From Morchella semilibera (taxonomy: Eukaryota > Ascomycota > Pezizomycetes > Pezizales > Morchellaceae), in NCBI GenBank assembly GCA_009192285.1, contig WBVU01000004.1, positions 186,001-250,000 of the forward strand: DNA of 64,000 nt. The letters run 5' to 3'. Below, one piece after another: positions 10,825-23,096 of this stretch. A program made the position numbers and the translations under genes. How positions within the stretch are numbered: position 1 is the first letter of the stretch; the number at the start of each line of letters is the position of its first letter. The notes below the pieces were generated by a model that made no database searches, was not told the origin of the DNA, and was given only the letters and a program-made list of their open reading frames with translations.

Positions 10825-13433
10825 TTCGGATTAATTACTTTGGAGACTTTTTTTTTTTTTAGACTGTACGAGAATAACTAGCGATGATGAGCTAGATGAG
10901 AGGCGTTAATGAGGCGCTTTGATCTGGATGAGCGTTGCTGATAGATGTGTGTAAGGGTTGTGGGGGTAGAAGGTATCGTGAGATTTAGATCGTAAGGTTT
11001 TTTATTTCCTTTTTGTTGATGGCTAGTGGGTTCGTGATCGTGGGGCGTGAAGCAGGATGTGGGTTTTATTATTGCTGCGGAGTAAGTAGTGCGTTGCTAC
11101 TAGTAGTGATGGGATGATATTATTGTGTGGTTGGCTGGTCGTGGTCCGATTAATTGTATCGGTGCGATCTGTAGAGCAAGAAAGTAGAAGGGCGGTCAGA
11201 AGTTAGCTATATACTCCAGCCAGGTGGGACACTACCGATCGATTGTGTGCAGTATCAACAGACGGTTTCGAGAGCGCAGCCCATATGGTGGTTGACCATC
11301 CATATTTCATTCAAGAGCCAGTGAGTGAGGCTCGTGAGGCATTTTCCGTCTCACTCACTTCTTCTGGTTATAGTACACCCGTCTCAACCTCGCGTGTTCG
11401 GAAATGTCCATAAGTGTTTTTTTAGAGCCATATTTCCCTGTTTCTGGGTGAAGGGGAGCGACAAAAAAAATAAAAAAAAAAAAGGGAGGGTGGCATGGCA
11501 TGGGCGAGCAAGAGAGTGCGTGAGCGAGTGAGTGGGTGTGAGAGGGTGACAGGCCTCATTACTGGTCACGAAGGGGGAGAAGAAATGATATCAAAGTTAG
11601 GCTTCCTTTTCCTCAAAGAACCGGGGTATTGGAACGAACCACATAGTGGGGTAACTATATACGTGGCACGGTAGTGGTCTAACGATACTGAACGGGGGAC
11701 GTTGGATTTTTTACTGAACTCCTAAAGAGATAATTTCTACTCCTCTAACTCACCCTCCTGAGTACCTTTGTTCGTGAGGAGATTTCTTTGGTGAGGTGCC
11801 CTTTTTTCCCACAAAAGACACTTTAGGAGCACAAGGCAGTGAAAGAGGCGGCAGTGGGTGGTGGTGGTGGGTGGAAACCTAGAATAAGGTCGATTTACCT
11901 CTGCACAAAGCCCCAACTAGAAAAGAGTAAACATGCTCTGGAACGAACATCATGAAATCCATTTTAAGAATGCATCCCTCAGTGTCCTAAGCTCGTGTGC
12001 TGTGCTATCGTGAAACATAGTAAGAGAAATGCTGTGAGGTAAGGCATTGGTATGGTATCAGCTCAGATAGGATGTATGCAATACAACCAAACGCACTCCA
12101 AAGGGGTTAGATTTCCCCCCCAATGCGGACCTGATCAATTGCGAAGCATAAGGGACCCACGTGTGATGTCCTCCACTGCGAGGTTACAAGTACATATGTG
12201 AGCGTATTTGTGAGTTGAGAGCCCTTCTAAATTCTGCCTACTTGGAGTAGGTATCTACTCTATCTACTCTATCTACTCTAGCTGCTCTAGAGTAGAGTAG
12301 AGAGTTAGATCATACTGTAATGCAACGGCACGCCATAATAATTTTGGGCACCGGTATATGATCTTCGGCAAATGATATCTCTGAAAGTTTTCTTGGCCCC
12401 TTTACTCCACCCCTCAGCTGCAGCAGCTGGCTCAAGCTTCCTTCCCCTCCCCTCAACCCAGGCGGATTGGAAACTGGAATTTTATCAGCCAAACTATGAC
12501 CACGTGCATGAAGTCCCTCTAGCCAGATGAAAAACAAGTTACATAATAGATGATTCGTTCCTCCTGCCCGCTCCAGGGAAAAAGGAGGAAGAAAAGAAAA
12601 GACTACATGGACCCAGCGGCTATTCGGAAATTATTTGGCCTGGCTTATGATGATGATTGTTGCGTAATGTATGATTCGTTCTTGCTACGTACAAAATATA
12701 CCTATGTATTTCGATTATTGATCTCTTCAGGCTTTTCAAGACGGATCTTCGGGTCACTCCCCCTGGCTTTAGAAGTCAAATTCGTCGAGAACTAGGGTAG
12801 CTGGTAGACATATTGCCGTTTTCTTTTCTCTGGACCCTGCCTAAGAAACCTGGCTAGTTACTGGCAATGTAATAGGACAGGTTATCCTTGGTACGAACAA
12901 AGGTACCGAAATCTGTGTAATGTTTCACCCCCCCTTGCGCCCCCGCGCGGAGCCCTGGACCCGCGACAGCAGCATTCATGCTGCGGGACCCGATCATATC
13001 GGGGAGCCGGGAAGTTGATAGGCTGGGCCAAGTCGGATCAACGGTAATAAGCAAATAGCGAGAAAAGAAAATAATAAAAGGGTCCTCCATACTTTGCCGA
13101 GGTGATATATACTCTAGAATGTAGGCAGGAACGCAACTTATTGGAATTTGGAAACCATCGGTTTCGACGCTGTCCATCTGAACTTAGCGAATCAATTCGG
13201 TACTGGTGGAAAAAATCCTTGTAGGTTCTTGCCAATAGCCCTTATCTCGGCTTCCCAAAGATTCCCCGTTACCCAACGGCAACGCCGAGATCCCCGTCGT
13301 ACCGAAATTTTGGGCAGTTTTAGACTCTGGCTGATGTGGGGGTTAGAAACAAAACTTATCAAAAAAAAAAACCCTTTAAACGAAACATATTTCTCTTGAC
13401 CACGCACCACAACCCTCAACACATCCCACAGCT
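10825..13433. other. Intergenic between the small orphan and DeoC
   Basis: No gene is supported in these 2.6 kb. An imperfect (TCTAC)n block at about 12248-12305 is followed by its inverse (AGAGTAGAGTAG) and could fold into a hairpin. Short ORFs on both strands lack family features. Confidence 0.55.
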
Positions 13434-14198
13434 ATGGCCACCCCAACGAAGATCAATGTCTCACTCCCTCAGCTCGCTAAAATGATTGATCATTCCCTCC
13501 TCCACCCCACAATGACTGATGCGGAAATTCGCGAGGGTCTTGAGATTAGTAAAAAGTTCAAGGTCGCAACTGCCTGCGTCAAGCCTTACTCAATTCCATT
13601 GGCTCGTGAGATCCTCTCCGGCAGTGGAGTTCTGGTCTGTCCTGTCATCGGTTTCCCTCACGGAAACAGCACCACCGCCATCAAAGTTCAAGAGGCAGCA
13701 GCTGCCGTGGAAGCTGGAGGAGATGAGATAGACATGGTTGTGAATGTCGGAAAAGTATTGGGCGGTGACTGGGACTACGTTACAGAAGAAATCCGTCAGA
13801 TAAACCAAACGGTTGTGGAGAAAGGTGCTATCCTGAAGGTTATCTTCGAAAACGATTACCTGAACGAAGAACATATCGCCAGCCTATGTGGGGTCTGCTC
13901 CGACCTTGGCGTTGCATTCGTCAAGACATCGACGGGGTACGGCTTCGTCAAACAATCGAATGGGTTTTACTCATATGATGGTGCAACGTTTCCGCATTTG
14001 AAGCTGATGCGGGAGAAGTCGGCACCGGGAGTGCAAATTAAGGCGGCCGGGGGAGTGCGGACGTTGGATGATCTGTTGAGGGTTATGGCCCTTGGTGTGA
14101 CGAGGGTTGGGGCTACTGCAACAGCATCAATTCTGGGAGAGGCAGAAAGGCGAGGTATTGGAGAGGAGCCAGTAGAAGTTGAGGTTAAGTTTAATTGA
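13434..14198 (+). CDS. deoC: Deoxyribose-phosphate aldolase (DeoC)
   Basis: Intronless, 254 aa, matching the family length. It is a class I aldolase of TIM-barrel fold that reversibly cleaves 2-deoxy-D-ribose 5-phosphate to glyceraldehyde 3-phosphate and acetaldehyde in the cytosol, the last step in salvage of deoxynucleosides for carbon. The Schiff-base lysine sits in FVKTSTGYG (Lys164), the second active-site lysine in IKAAGGVRT (Lys203), and the catalytic Asp in EIDMVVNVG (Asp100). The N-terminal IDHSLLHPTMT matches the usual start of the barrel (IDHTLL-type motif). The ATG at 13434 lies directly upstream of the conserved region, with an A/C-rich leader. The gene is less GC-rich at third positions than the neighbouring monooxygenase. 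No other deoxynucleoside-catabolic gene lies nearby. Confidence 0.96.
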   Translation: MATPTKINVSLPQLAKMIDHSLLHPTMTDAEIREGLEISKKFKVATACVKPYSIPLAREILSGSGVLVCPVIGFPHGNSTTAIKVQEAAAAVEAGGDEIDMVVNVGKVLGGDWDYVTEEIRQINQTVVEKGAILKVIFENDYLNEEHIASLCGVCSDLGVAFVKTSTGYGFVKQSNGFYSYDGATFPHLKLMREKSAPGVQIKAAGGVRTLDDLLRVMALGVTRVGATATASILGEAERRGIGEEPVEVEVKFN

Positions 14199-17140
14199 TA
14201 GGAGTGGGTTGTAAGAGCCTCTGTGTTCCTGAGCGGCACAGATGCCCATGGGAGATATGTAATGATAGTATTTCTTTTGCAGTCGGTGCCGATAGATATT
14301 TCACGGCAGGGGCCCAGGAGCTTTAGGATGGTACTGGAAATAGCAAGATCCCAGTCTCCGAGTCTTGTGATCTTTGAGGTATGTCCTTAGGAGTTCGTGG
14401 GTATGACAAGCCTGAATAGAGGATGCCTTAATCAGATGAGCACCTGGAAGAATTGTAGGTCACAGTATATGTAAATGAGACTTGTGGAAGATGGATGACC
14501 TAAGGGTAAGGTTTGACGTCGGACACTGATGGCCTTATCCTAAAAATTGACTGTACCCTTAATTATAATTACATGATGTAGTTTTAGTACTCTTCCTGAT
14601 GGACCGTAGAACAAACTTCCAATGGCATTGTGAGAGTAGCATTTTTCTAATGCCTAATTTACCCACTTCACAGAATCCCATATCATTTTCTGTGATTATG
14701 TTTCACTTCTGCATTCTTGCTTGTAAACATGAGGGGTAGGGCGTTTGGGATTTTGCGCATGTTCAGGGGAGCATATTGGCGTAGTACAGCCGGACGGAAT
14801 ATAAAAAGCATTTAAATATTTACTCACACGCTGTCACTCGGCAACCACCAACCAGCTGGTTGAGCTATCATGTCAATACAATTCATCTAATATGCACACT
14901 TGCAACAGGTAAAATAGAATACTCTTAATTAAAAAGAAAAAGATCCATTGCTACAACCCCCGCTTTTGTGCATGGTTTGGATACGGCGCCGTCATGTGGA
15001 GATGCTGGTGTCAATTTACCCACCGCAGGTAGATATACCGTGGACCTCTAAGTAATGCAGACAGCCCTATGAACCCTAGACTGGGTTTCTGTTGAGGACA
15101 GTAATAACCTAGTAATTGGATGCCCTGAGGTCAAGTTGGTAAAGTGAAGCGTATTGTTGATCATTTCCCTGCATGCCGATCTCTTTAGTCTTTAGTAATG
15201 GGCAACAAAGGCTGCCCATTCACACAGAACAAGTGTGTAACTCAAACCATTTCTTTTTTTCAATTCCTTAATTAGTTTCGCCTACTACCCAATTGTATAT
15301 CCATGGTTTGAGTACAGGCAACCGAGAATCTGGGGTTCTAGTTCAGTTGTGAATCAAACCGTGAATCTCATGTAAGAAATACTCCCAAGCGGCTTCTGCT
15401 GCCGTACAGGAAGCTTCAGTGTGAAGGTTCCTTTGCTCTGGGTACGGTACATACAGCTCAGTTCAACACCATGGGTTTTTTCGTGGGAAAGTTTCGTGGC
15501 TCGATAGACTGATGAGAACGTTCTCTAGGTATCTTTTGGGACTGAGGTATCCGTCCGCCTGGGACCATTCCAGGCTTCTGGCAATGTCCACGAAGTCAAA
15601 GCTAATCCGTACTTACTTTCCTGTACTCATGGTAATCTATCCAAAGTGATTTCCCTCCTTATGCGTCTACCTGCTATGTTTCTTGATGTCTTTCTTTGCT
15701 TTTAGCTATCCATCAGATTGGCTCGCGTTTTTTTTTTGTCGTAGTGGCAGCCGGCGTCAGCTGCATGACGAAATATCCAGCTGGCTGTTTACCATGGGAG
15801 AGTAATCAACGGTTGTACGAGGCCTTTCCCTTCAAATTTTTTTTTCAAATAAAGGTTTTTTCTTGTCCTTGCATTCGCGTTTTGCTTAGAACTAATATCA
15901 CAAATAGGCACCTACGCGATAAAATGATAAGAATGTATCCTAGCCTTCCCCATGCATTAAAGCACATAGCCAAAAGAAATTCTATACCTCGAGGGATAGG
16001 TATGTACCTACAGATAGCGAACTGATTCAGTCACGATATCATTGGCTAGAGTAGTAGATAGAGCTCGAACACCTACCTTAAGTGAAAACACTGTGTAAAT
16101 TTTTCTTTTTTCTCGCCGCTTGCTTTGGTCTTTTGCAGAAGAAGAAAAGTCTATGACGTTCAGGTACAGTCCTCAAATTGTGGCTTGGTCTCGTGTTGAA
16201 TTCTTGTCCCTGGAATGTTCCGCGGCGCATCTGATCAGATCACATCATGAAGTGGCCGTGATTCAAACTCTTGATAGGTATCAAAACTGTCTGGTCAGCA
16301 TTGAGTCGAACCGAACTGTATATAAACACTTCTTGTTATCGCTGGCCACCCACGATATCTAGCCACAGTGATTTTTTGATTATGAGGGTTTAATCATAGT
16401 CAACTACTGAGCACATACTCTACAACCTGGCTCGAGGGACATAAATATATGAGTATTGCCTATCCGCTTTTTGCCAAAACCGGAACTCGGAACTGAGTTT
16501 TTCCTTTTTTCCCCCCCCCCATTCCCCAGCTTTTTTCTACCGGCTGGCCTCGGGTGCATGCATCAATTTACCCCCGCCCAATGCTGATCCACCATGAACT
16601 AGCCTCTGTAACCTTTGGGCTCTCCCACCTACGCGAGTGTTTTCACCGAGATACCTTTCGCCAGAAAGCTTGGTTTGAACCTCATGCAGGGGTACTTCTA
16701 GAAGGATTACGTTGTCGAACCGAATAACTTTCTCCTACTCTAGGTACTCTAGCAAAGTAGTAAAACTGGTATGTGGGTTCTCGATTTCCGGGGTATCATC
16801 ATCCCGAAGTTGCGCTTCGGTTGGCAATTCTGATATTTATCCAACCCGTACCAGGCCTCGAGCCTCGCTACCTTTCCCCGCAAAGAAAGTATTTATCGCT
16901 AAAATGAAATCCGGGGGCGGAGAGTACTCCAGATTGACTGGTGACACTGACTAACTAGGTACTATATTGTTATCATGAGATGAGCTCGAGGATGAAGACT
17001 TGATGGAAAGGGTTAGGAGATGAGATGAGCAAGGATTTTTTTTTTGCTTTAAATTCAGACATAGACTCCTTTTTATAACTCTATTATACGGTACCTCAAT
17101 TCTCCTTAATACCGCCGGTTTTTCATTGTTGATTTGAAGG
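14199..17140. other. Intergenic, AT-rich
   Basis: About 2.9 kb with no ORF that looks coding. It contains homopolymer runs (T9 at about 15729, C10 at about 16511) and one of the ATCACTCG-like motifs (TCACTCG near 14835). Confidence 0.55.
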
Positions 17141-19057
17141 ATGAAGTTTACTCTCGGTGTCGGTGCCTGTTTGGTCGCGTTCGCAGCATCTTCTCCTACC
17201 ACTAGGAGCTCAAAGCAGTCGCCATTATCGCTAGTAATACATAACGATGGAACGAATGGCACCTTTTCGTCCACTATTGCGAGTGACAAGATCTCCATGC
17301 ATATTGGTCAGCAATATGGTATGTGAACTGAACTAATCAGGAGCTCATGGGAAAGAGGGGCGGAAGGCTGACTATATGTTCAGGCACAAAGTTGATGTAC
17401 AAGGGCGAAGACCTAGTCAAGAATGCCACAGGTGCTTATGCAAGCTATGGTAATACTCCCCCACAATTTTAAGGTTTGATGGTCTGTCTAACAATTTTCT
17501 AGCCGGGCGCTACTTCGACTTAAACTATACTTCTGCCGCCATCTACTCCGAGACCCAGGACATGCTTGACATTGGCTTCACAGCCAAAGAAGGTGTTGTC
17601 CACTTCGTTCTGAAAACGGGTCTCGATGGCTTCTACTCCTACTTCGTCAATAAAGCTCTCGGTGTACAAGGGGAGTTCAGAACCCTCTACCGCCTCGACC
17701 CTGGTCTATTTCCAAACGGCCGAACGTATCTCAAGAATGAACCATTGCCTCTATTTTCAGATATCTTGAACGGAACCAACGTTCAAGATGAAACCTGGCA
17801 GCGTCCAGACGGTACCTACATCACCAAATATGACTGGTCGCTTTTCATGCGTGAAAGTGACTTTTACGGCGTGTATGGGGATAAGTTTGGGTGCTGGCTT
17901 ATAAACCCTGGAAAGGACTACTATAATGGAGATCAGTTGAAGCAAGAATTGAGCTTGCACAGAGAGAGTCAGACAAATGACGCTGTATTGCTTAATATGC
18001 TCCATGGGACTCATTTTCAGGCGGCTTTCAGCAATGTAATTCCGGACGGGAAGGTTTTTGGGCCCTGGCTTGTGTAAGTTTTCAGTACCCCTCCACTTGA
18101 ATTGCACTCGAGAGATTTACTAACTTGATTATCAGCTATCTTAACGACGGCTCCGTGGATGACGCTGTGAAGCGCAATAAAGCCGAAGAAAAGGCATGGC
18201 CCTACGAGTGGTTCGCCGACCCCCTCTACCAATCACGGGGCTCTATCTCCGGAAAGCTTATACTCGACACCGGAAAGCCTGCTGCCGGTGCTGCCGTCTT
18301 CCTCGGTGAGCCAGGGAGAACCATCGCTCAGGGAACTACCTTCCAGTACACCACCTACGCAGATAGTAAGGGTAACTTTAAGATCGAGAATGTACGCACT
18401 GAACAGCCGTGGACAATTCAGGCCTGGTCGAACGGTGGTGAAATTGGAGGCGTGACCACTGTTTTCCAGGCAGGAAACTACACACTCACAAAAGGGAAGA
18501 ATCTCAATGTCGGCAAGTTAACATGGAAGACTCAGGGGAGAACTGGGATATGGCAGATCGGAGATTTTGATAGAAAGAGTCTTGGTTTTGCGTACGGTGG
18601 TGCTCCGTACACTCATGGTCTGGTTGATAACTGTCCAGCGAACCTAACGTATACCATCGGTACCAACTCTGCCGAAGATTGGTGCTTTGGGAAGAGTGCG
18701 AAAGGAACCTGGTCTGTAGTGTTTGACATTAATTCCCTTCCAAGTAGCAACTCATCTGCTATACTTTCTCTTTCTATCGCCGGATTTTCGGGATCTGGGA
18801 CGGCTATTGGAGGCTCCGGGTCTGCGCTTGAGATTGTAGTGAATGGGAATGCATTGGGTAACCATGCCACACCCATTGCGACTGATCCATCGCTTTATAG
18901 ATCTGGAACCACAGCGGGGGAGTGGCATTACTACGAGTTTGTTGTGCCAAAGTCGTGGTTAGTTGCTGGAACGAATACGTTGGGCCTGACTACGAACAAG
19001 ACAGCCACCAGATGGAGGGGTATTATGTGGGATATGGTGAAGATGGAATGGAGCTAG
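17141..19057 (+). CDS. Secreted rhamnogalacturonate lyase (polysaccharide lyase family 4)
   Basis: Four exons: 17141-17318, 17384-17449, 17503-18073, 18136-19057. They splice to 579 codons (578 aa) with exact frame joins. The start gives a typical signal peptide (MKFTLGVGACLVAFAASS). The catalytic beta-sandwich domain occupies roughly residues 25-345. A fibronectin-III-like module follows (RGSISGKLILDTGKPAAGAA...; prealbumin-like PL4 middle domain, about 355-430), then a carbohydrate-binding-like jelly-roll (about 440-578, starting GRTGIWQIGDFDRKSLGF and ending WRGIMWDMVKMEWS). These three modules in this order are the PL4 architecture. The enzyme cuts the rhamnose-galacturonate backbone of pectin rhamnogalacturonan I by beta-elimination outside the cell. 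Whether it is closer to the RglA or RglB type cannot be decided by eye; its length lies between the two. It indicates growth on plant cell walls. Confidence 0.93.
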
Positions 19058-20324
19058 AGCTGTTGTTTAATTTTAATTTTTAGAAATAAAAATGTATGTA
19101 CAGGTTAAAGAGGCTAGAACATATGTATGTAACACTCCGAATGTTAGTGATTAGATAATATAACTCTTGCCTCAACGGTTTATTCAAGATTGAGGTAAGA
19201 GTGAATGTGCTAGTGATTTTTTCTCACCAGCATCACCCGCTCCCGCCACCTAAATCTGTACAGAGCTATGATCACCAGAACGCACGCGCGCGGCAAGTTT
19301 GTCGATCAAATCACAGTATATCACTCGGTATATACTGTATATCGATATATAAATAATTAAATAATCGATTGATGTTTGTTTGTTTGTTACCTCATTAATA
19401 GTATGCATCTAGCCACAAGGCTATTGAATAACTGATTTATTAAGACGCCACTAAATTTTAATTCTTTGGGCTATTGCACCCAGCCAGTTCCTGTTACCTC
19501 CAGTTCATCCACAAAAAAGTATTCATATTGTGTGACCAGCTCTATAACTATATTTATATATGTCTCAATCCCCTTTGATTAGTACTATAAGCGTGTTGTT
19601 TTAACTCGAGAACTAATGCTAAGGAGATTCATGGAAGCCAGCTTGTTAGAAATGACCTTATATAAGATGAAGAAACAATGGAACTATTAGATGCGAAATT
19701 GCTATAACTACAATACATGTAATTTTCAAATGACTTGGGTGTTGAGAGACGTACATGGCCCACAAACTCCCACTAGTAACAGTATTTGCGGTTACGGGCG
19801 CGCCCGTATCGATTGGTTCTTTGATAATATACAGCTAGTTTTACTCCAAATAGATGATATTATTATACGCGCTGTTATACAGTCCCAATTGAGGGTTAAA
19901 GGCGAGAACTTTCTAAGTTTAGCTTGTGGTACGGTACAGTTGCTTCAGGCATTATAACGAACCTGGGGTAAAGGAAAAGTGGATTTTAGCGAATTAAGAT
20001 ACTTGATATCAACTCCGAGCACTCTGTTTGACTGTCAATATCCCCTTTTATGATTTGATCAGCTTCCTCGTTGCTCCAGAACTGACCATAAATTGATTTA
20101 TTGTTAAATAAATAAGTTGGCCAATAAAGTTAGACAAATTTTGTCACAGGATATCACTCGATAGTTTTCTACGCCGCAACTCCTTGAAATTGGGTATGCT
20201 GAGGTTTCACATGAAGGATCAATGAATATTATCACTCTCTTTGGTACCTCTGCCTCTGATGAATGTAGCCTAAGGTCTCTTGAAAAATCAAAAGAAAACA
20301 ATAATTAAGTAACAAATGTCTGCT
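19058..20324. other. Intergenic, AT-rich
   Basis: 1.27 kb between convergent genes (lyase on plus, Myb-like on minus). It holds a (GTTT)n run near 19374, TA-rich palindromic sequence at 19318-19350 and two ATCACTCG motifs. No gene is seen. Confidence 0.55.
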
Positions 20325-21120
20325 TTAATTATCCTCTTCCAAAGCTTTATCGGAGGCAGCAGGAACAGAATCAACTGAACTCGTAGCCAGTTCTTTTGCT
20401 TTATGCTCACACATTGCTGCCGTAAATTTTTTTGGGCCCCCTCCCGCCAGCTCTGCTATCCTTATACTCACATTCTCCCACTTACTCGCCTCCACATTTT
20501 CTATCGCCTGCAGCAAGAAACCTACCTCATTCTCCTCCCATACAGTCAACTTTATCAATAGCCGGGAGTAGCGCTTCGCCAATGACCCTTTCGCTACTTT
20601 ACCCCTTCCTTCATTCTCAAAGATCTCGGAGATCTCTTGCCATTGCTTCCCCTCCTGCCTGAGTTTAATAAGGCGAGAGTCATCTGCCGAAAGAGATGCT
20701 GCGCCCAAAGCCTGCGGTTTGGGCTTGATGGTTGTACGTTTGACCGGCGAGGCCCTGGCAGGTGTACCAGAAGCAGGTCGCTTGCGAGACTTGCGGGGTG
20801 TTTTTTGAGGAGTGGAAAGAGTGATAGGCGGGCTGGGAGGAGTGCCTGTGCCACTGGACGATGGCGGGGTAGCAGTGACCACTGGAGATGGAGGGGTAGC
20901 AGTGACCACTGGAGATGGAGGGGTAGCAGTGACCACTGGGAATGGAGGAGCAGTAGGGGCAGAGGGAGGGACGTTTTCATCCTGGCTCATCTGCATGGGC
21001 TCGTTTTCGCTTTGCTGGGAGTCCTATGGGACATCTGTCAGCATCTGCACTAGTTGGAAGGGTTACCTACTGGTAATTATATCCACTTACTTTGGAGGAA
21101 CTCGAGCTGTGTTCTGACAT
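20325..21120 (-). CDS. Myb/SANT-like nuclear protein A (242 aa)
   Basis: Exon 1 (21091-21120, ten codons starting MSEHSSSSSK) and exon 2 (20325-21023) are separated by a 67-nt intron with a GTAAGT donor and a CATAG acceptor; the total is 243 codons. The N-terminal half is Ser/Pro-rich with three 9-residue repeats (PVVTATPPS), then a basic, probably nuclear-localising stretch (TPRKSRKRPASGTPARASPVKR). The C-terminal half carries two helical units with Myb/SANT-like Trp spacing: DDSRLIKLRQEGKQWQEIS..., and WEENEVGFLLQAIENVEASK followed by WENVSIRIAEL. This suggests DNA or chromatin binding, but no target can be inferred. It is clearly paralogous to the next gene on the same strand. An alternative start at the internal Met (20996) would remove only about 20 residues. 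Confidence 0.75.
20866..20946. repeat. 27-bp coding minisatellite, three units
   Basis: Three head-to-tail 27-bp units (20866-20892, 20893-20919, 20920-20946) inside Myb-like gene A. The first two are identical and the third differs by two bases. Each unit encodes nine residues on the minus strand (PVVTATPPS), so changes in copy number keep the frame. Confidence 0.9.
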
Positions 21121-22012
21121 TGTTTGAGGGCGCAAATTGGGGTTTTTTGGTAGCTTGTGAGTATGTGTTTGGTCTTGTACTCTGAAGGTCTTGTCTGGGG
21201 GTCTTCTCTAGAGTTGTGTAGGACGATTCGGTCCAATATATACACAAAAAAATGTCACGATACATCTTCTATCTCCCCCTCCTTTGAGTTTATGTCTCCA
21301 ATTGGGTGCGGGGTCTCCGAGTCCGTGCATTTGCTCGGACCACCCTGTTCTATGTGTTACTCTTCCAGGTTTGTACGCTTGGCCAAATGTGCTGATCGGT
21401 TTGCAATTTGTTGGTTGAGTTCGTGTGAGTTCTGGAATGACGTATAGCTAACTGTAAGAATTATCCCCCAAAGAGAGCCAATGACTAAGGATCATTCATC
21501 AAGACATTGATAATATCTTATGTCTCTTTTTATCCAAATTTACAAACCTTCTGTAGACTTCTACGCGTGAGAAAAAAAAGTGTACACTAAGCAATGGCAT
21601 CAAGAACTCATCTGAAACTTATGTTTGTATAACTTCCAAATATTATTATCAATCGACATGCTTTAGCCCAATTCAGATTTTCTCAGGTGAGAGATCAAGA
21701 ACACCAACTTGTGTGTAAACGCGGTGGCCGCGGAAATCTGCATGTAGTGGCGGCTTTTCAGATGCAGGGACCAATCGGTACCCTCAACTTGCGAAATTAC
21801 CTTTTGCAATTGGCATAGTCAACGCTCTCAGGAGCAGAGATATACAGGGGAGTGAACAAGAAAAGAAAAAAAAAATATTATTTGGCTACATATATGATCA
21901 TGTTCGGGTGAATGATAGCAACACCATAATAATGTTACATGCGATCAGGCTAACTAAATAAGCTCAATTTTGCCAATAGACGATAAGAATATCATTTCCG
22001 TCTCCCCGAATA
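21121..22012. other. Intergenic between the two Myb-like paralogs
   Basis: 892 bp with no supported gene. It should contain the promoter of paralog A (transcribed leftward) and the 3' UTR of paralog B. I see no clear TATA or CCAAT element. Confidence 0.5.
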
Positions 22013-23096
22013 TCAAGACATTGAAACTTCTGCGGGAGCTGCGGGTTCTTCTGAAACTACTGCAACCTCAGCCGCTCCCTTCTTCTCCGCAGCTTTTGCC
22101 TTGAACTTCTTTTCACATGCAGACCCCTGAAACTTTCTACTGGCACCTAGCTCCGCAATCCTCTCCGCTACCTTATCCCACTTTGTCCGCTCATACTCCT
22201 TTTCGACCTCAAAGATCGCTTGATGCAAGAAATCAACCTATTCCCCCCACTTCCATATAATCAGTAGTAAGCAAACCCAGTGTCCATCGAAATATTGTAG
22301 GAAAAGCGGTATCGCATTATCGCAAGGAGGGTGTGGAAGACTTGCATCATCATCTTCCCAGAATATAATTCCTTCTTTAAGACTCCTGTAGCGGTTTTTT
22401 AGGAGTGTTTGCTTTCGACCGGCCCAGCCGTGCTCGCGGAAAGCTTCAACGATATCGGGCCATTTCATGTTTTTTTCATCCTTGAGACTGAGAAGAAGAA
22501 TATTTTCTTCTGCGACGTTTGGTTTCTTTAGTGGGGCAACGATCAGCTTGGCTTTTTTAGTAGGTGTTCCGTCGTCATCCGAGGTTCCATTATCGTCAGT
22601 TGACGTGTGGCGCCGTTTGAAACCCTCGGGCGACTCCTCATTGGAAGGACTAGGAGACGTTTGGGGGCCAGAACTGAATCCCGGCCCTGGAGGCGGGCCG
22701 AAGTAAGTTGCGGGAGATTGCGATAGGCTCTTTGACAAAGTGCCATTATTTCGTTAGTTGACTCGCCCAGATAGGGAGGAAGTGAAGTGGGGAAACAGCA
22801 TATACTACCATTTCGAGTTCTTTCTGTTCTCCAATTTCCTTAACTAGGCAGCTTATAGAATCTATAGACTTAGGCTCAGGTAGTTTTAGTACAGGCAGTT
22901 CAGGCTCAGGAAGTTCAGGGTCAGAGCCTTTTGACCCAAGATTCGTAGATCTAAGCTCAGGTTCAGAGCCCTTAATTTCAAGATCTTTAAGACTTGGTTC
23001 AGATTCAGTATCTGCTTTTGCATTCCTGGGCTGGGAACTTCTTTTCCCCCTCGTTTTTGCTACTGCCGTTTGTTGGGATTGCTTCTTCCGCGCCAT
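22013..23096 (-). CDS. Myb/SANT-like nuclear protein B (298 aa), paralog of A
   Basis: Three exons: 22809-23096, 22346-22729, 22013-22237. All junctions are phase 0 and the total is 299 codons. The start MARKKQSQQTAVAKTRGKRS is basic. An acidic Glu/Pro-Leu-rich stretch with short repeats (GSEPEL, GSDPELPEPEL) follows, then a Ser/Pro-rich linker. The domain region is EENILLLSLKDEKNMKWPDI...KNRYRSLKEGIIFWEDDD joined to VDFLHQAIFEVEKEYERTKW and ERIAELGAS. It aligns collinearly with the two helical units of paralog A. Intron 1 (22730-22808) has a GTAGTA donor with a CTAAC branch site. Intron 2 (22238-22345, 108 nt) has a GC donor (GCAAGT) and is placed by alignment with paralog A, where WEENEVGFLLQ is uninterrupted. 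The role is probably nuclear; no specific function is claimed. Confidence 0.72.

Noticed and set aside
22543-22746. ORF beginning at the only ATG next to Myb-like exon 2 of gene B
   Set aside because: It is in a different frame from the conserved domain. The exon is instead entered by splicing from 22809, which keeps the frame.
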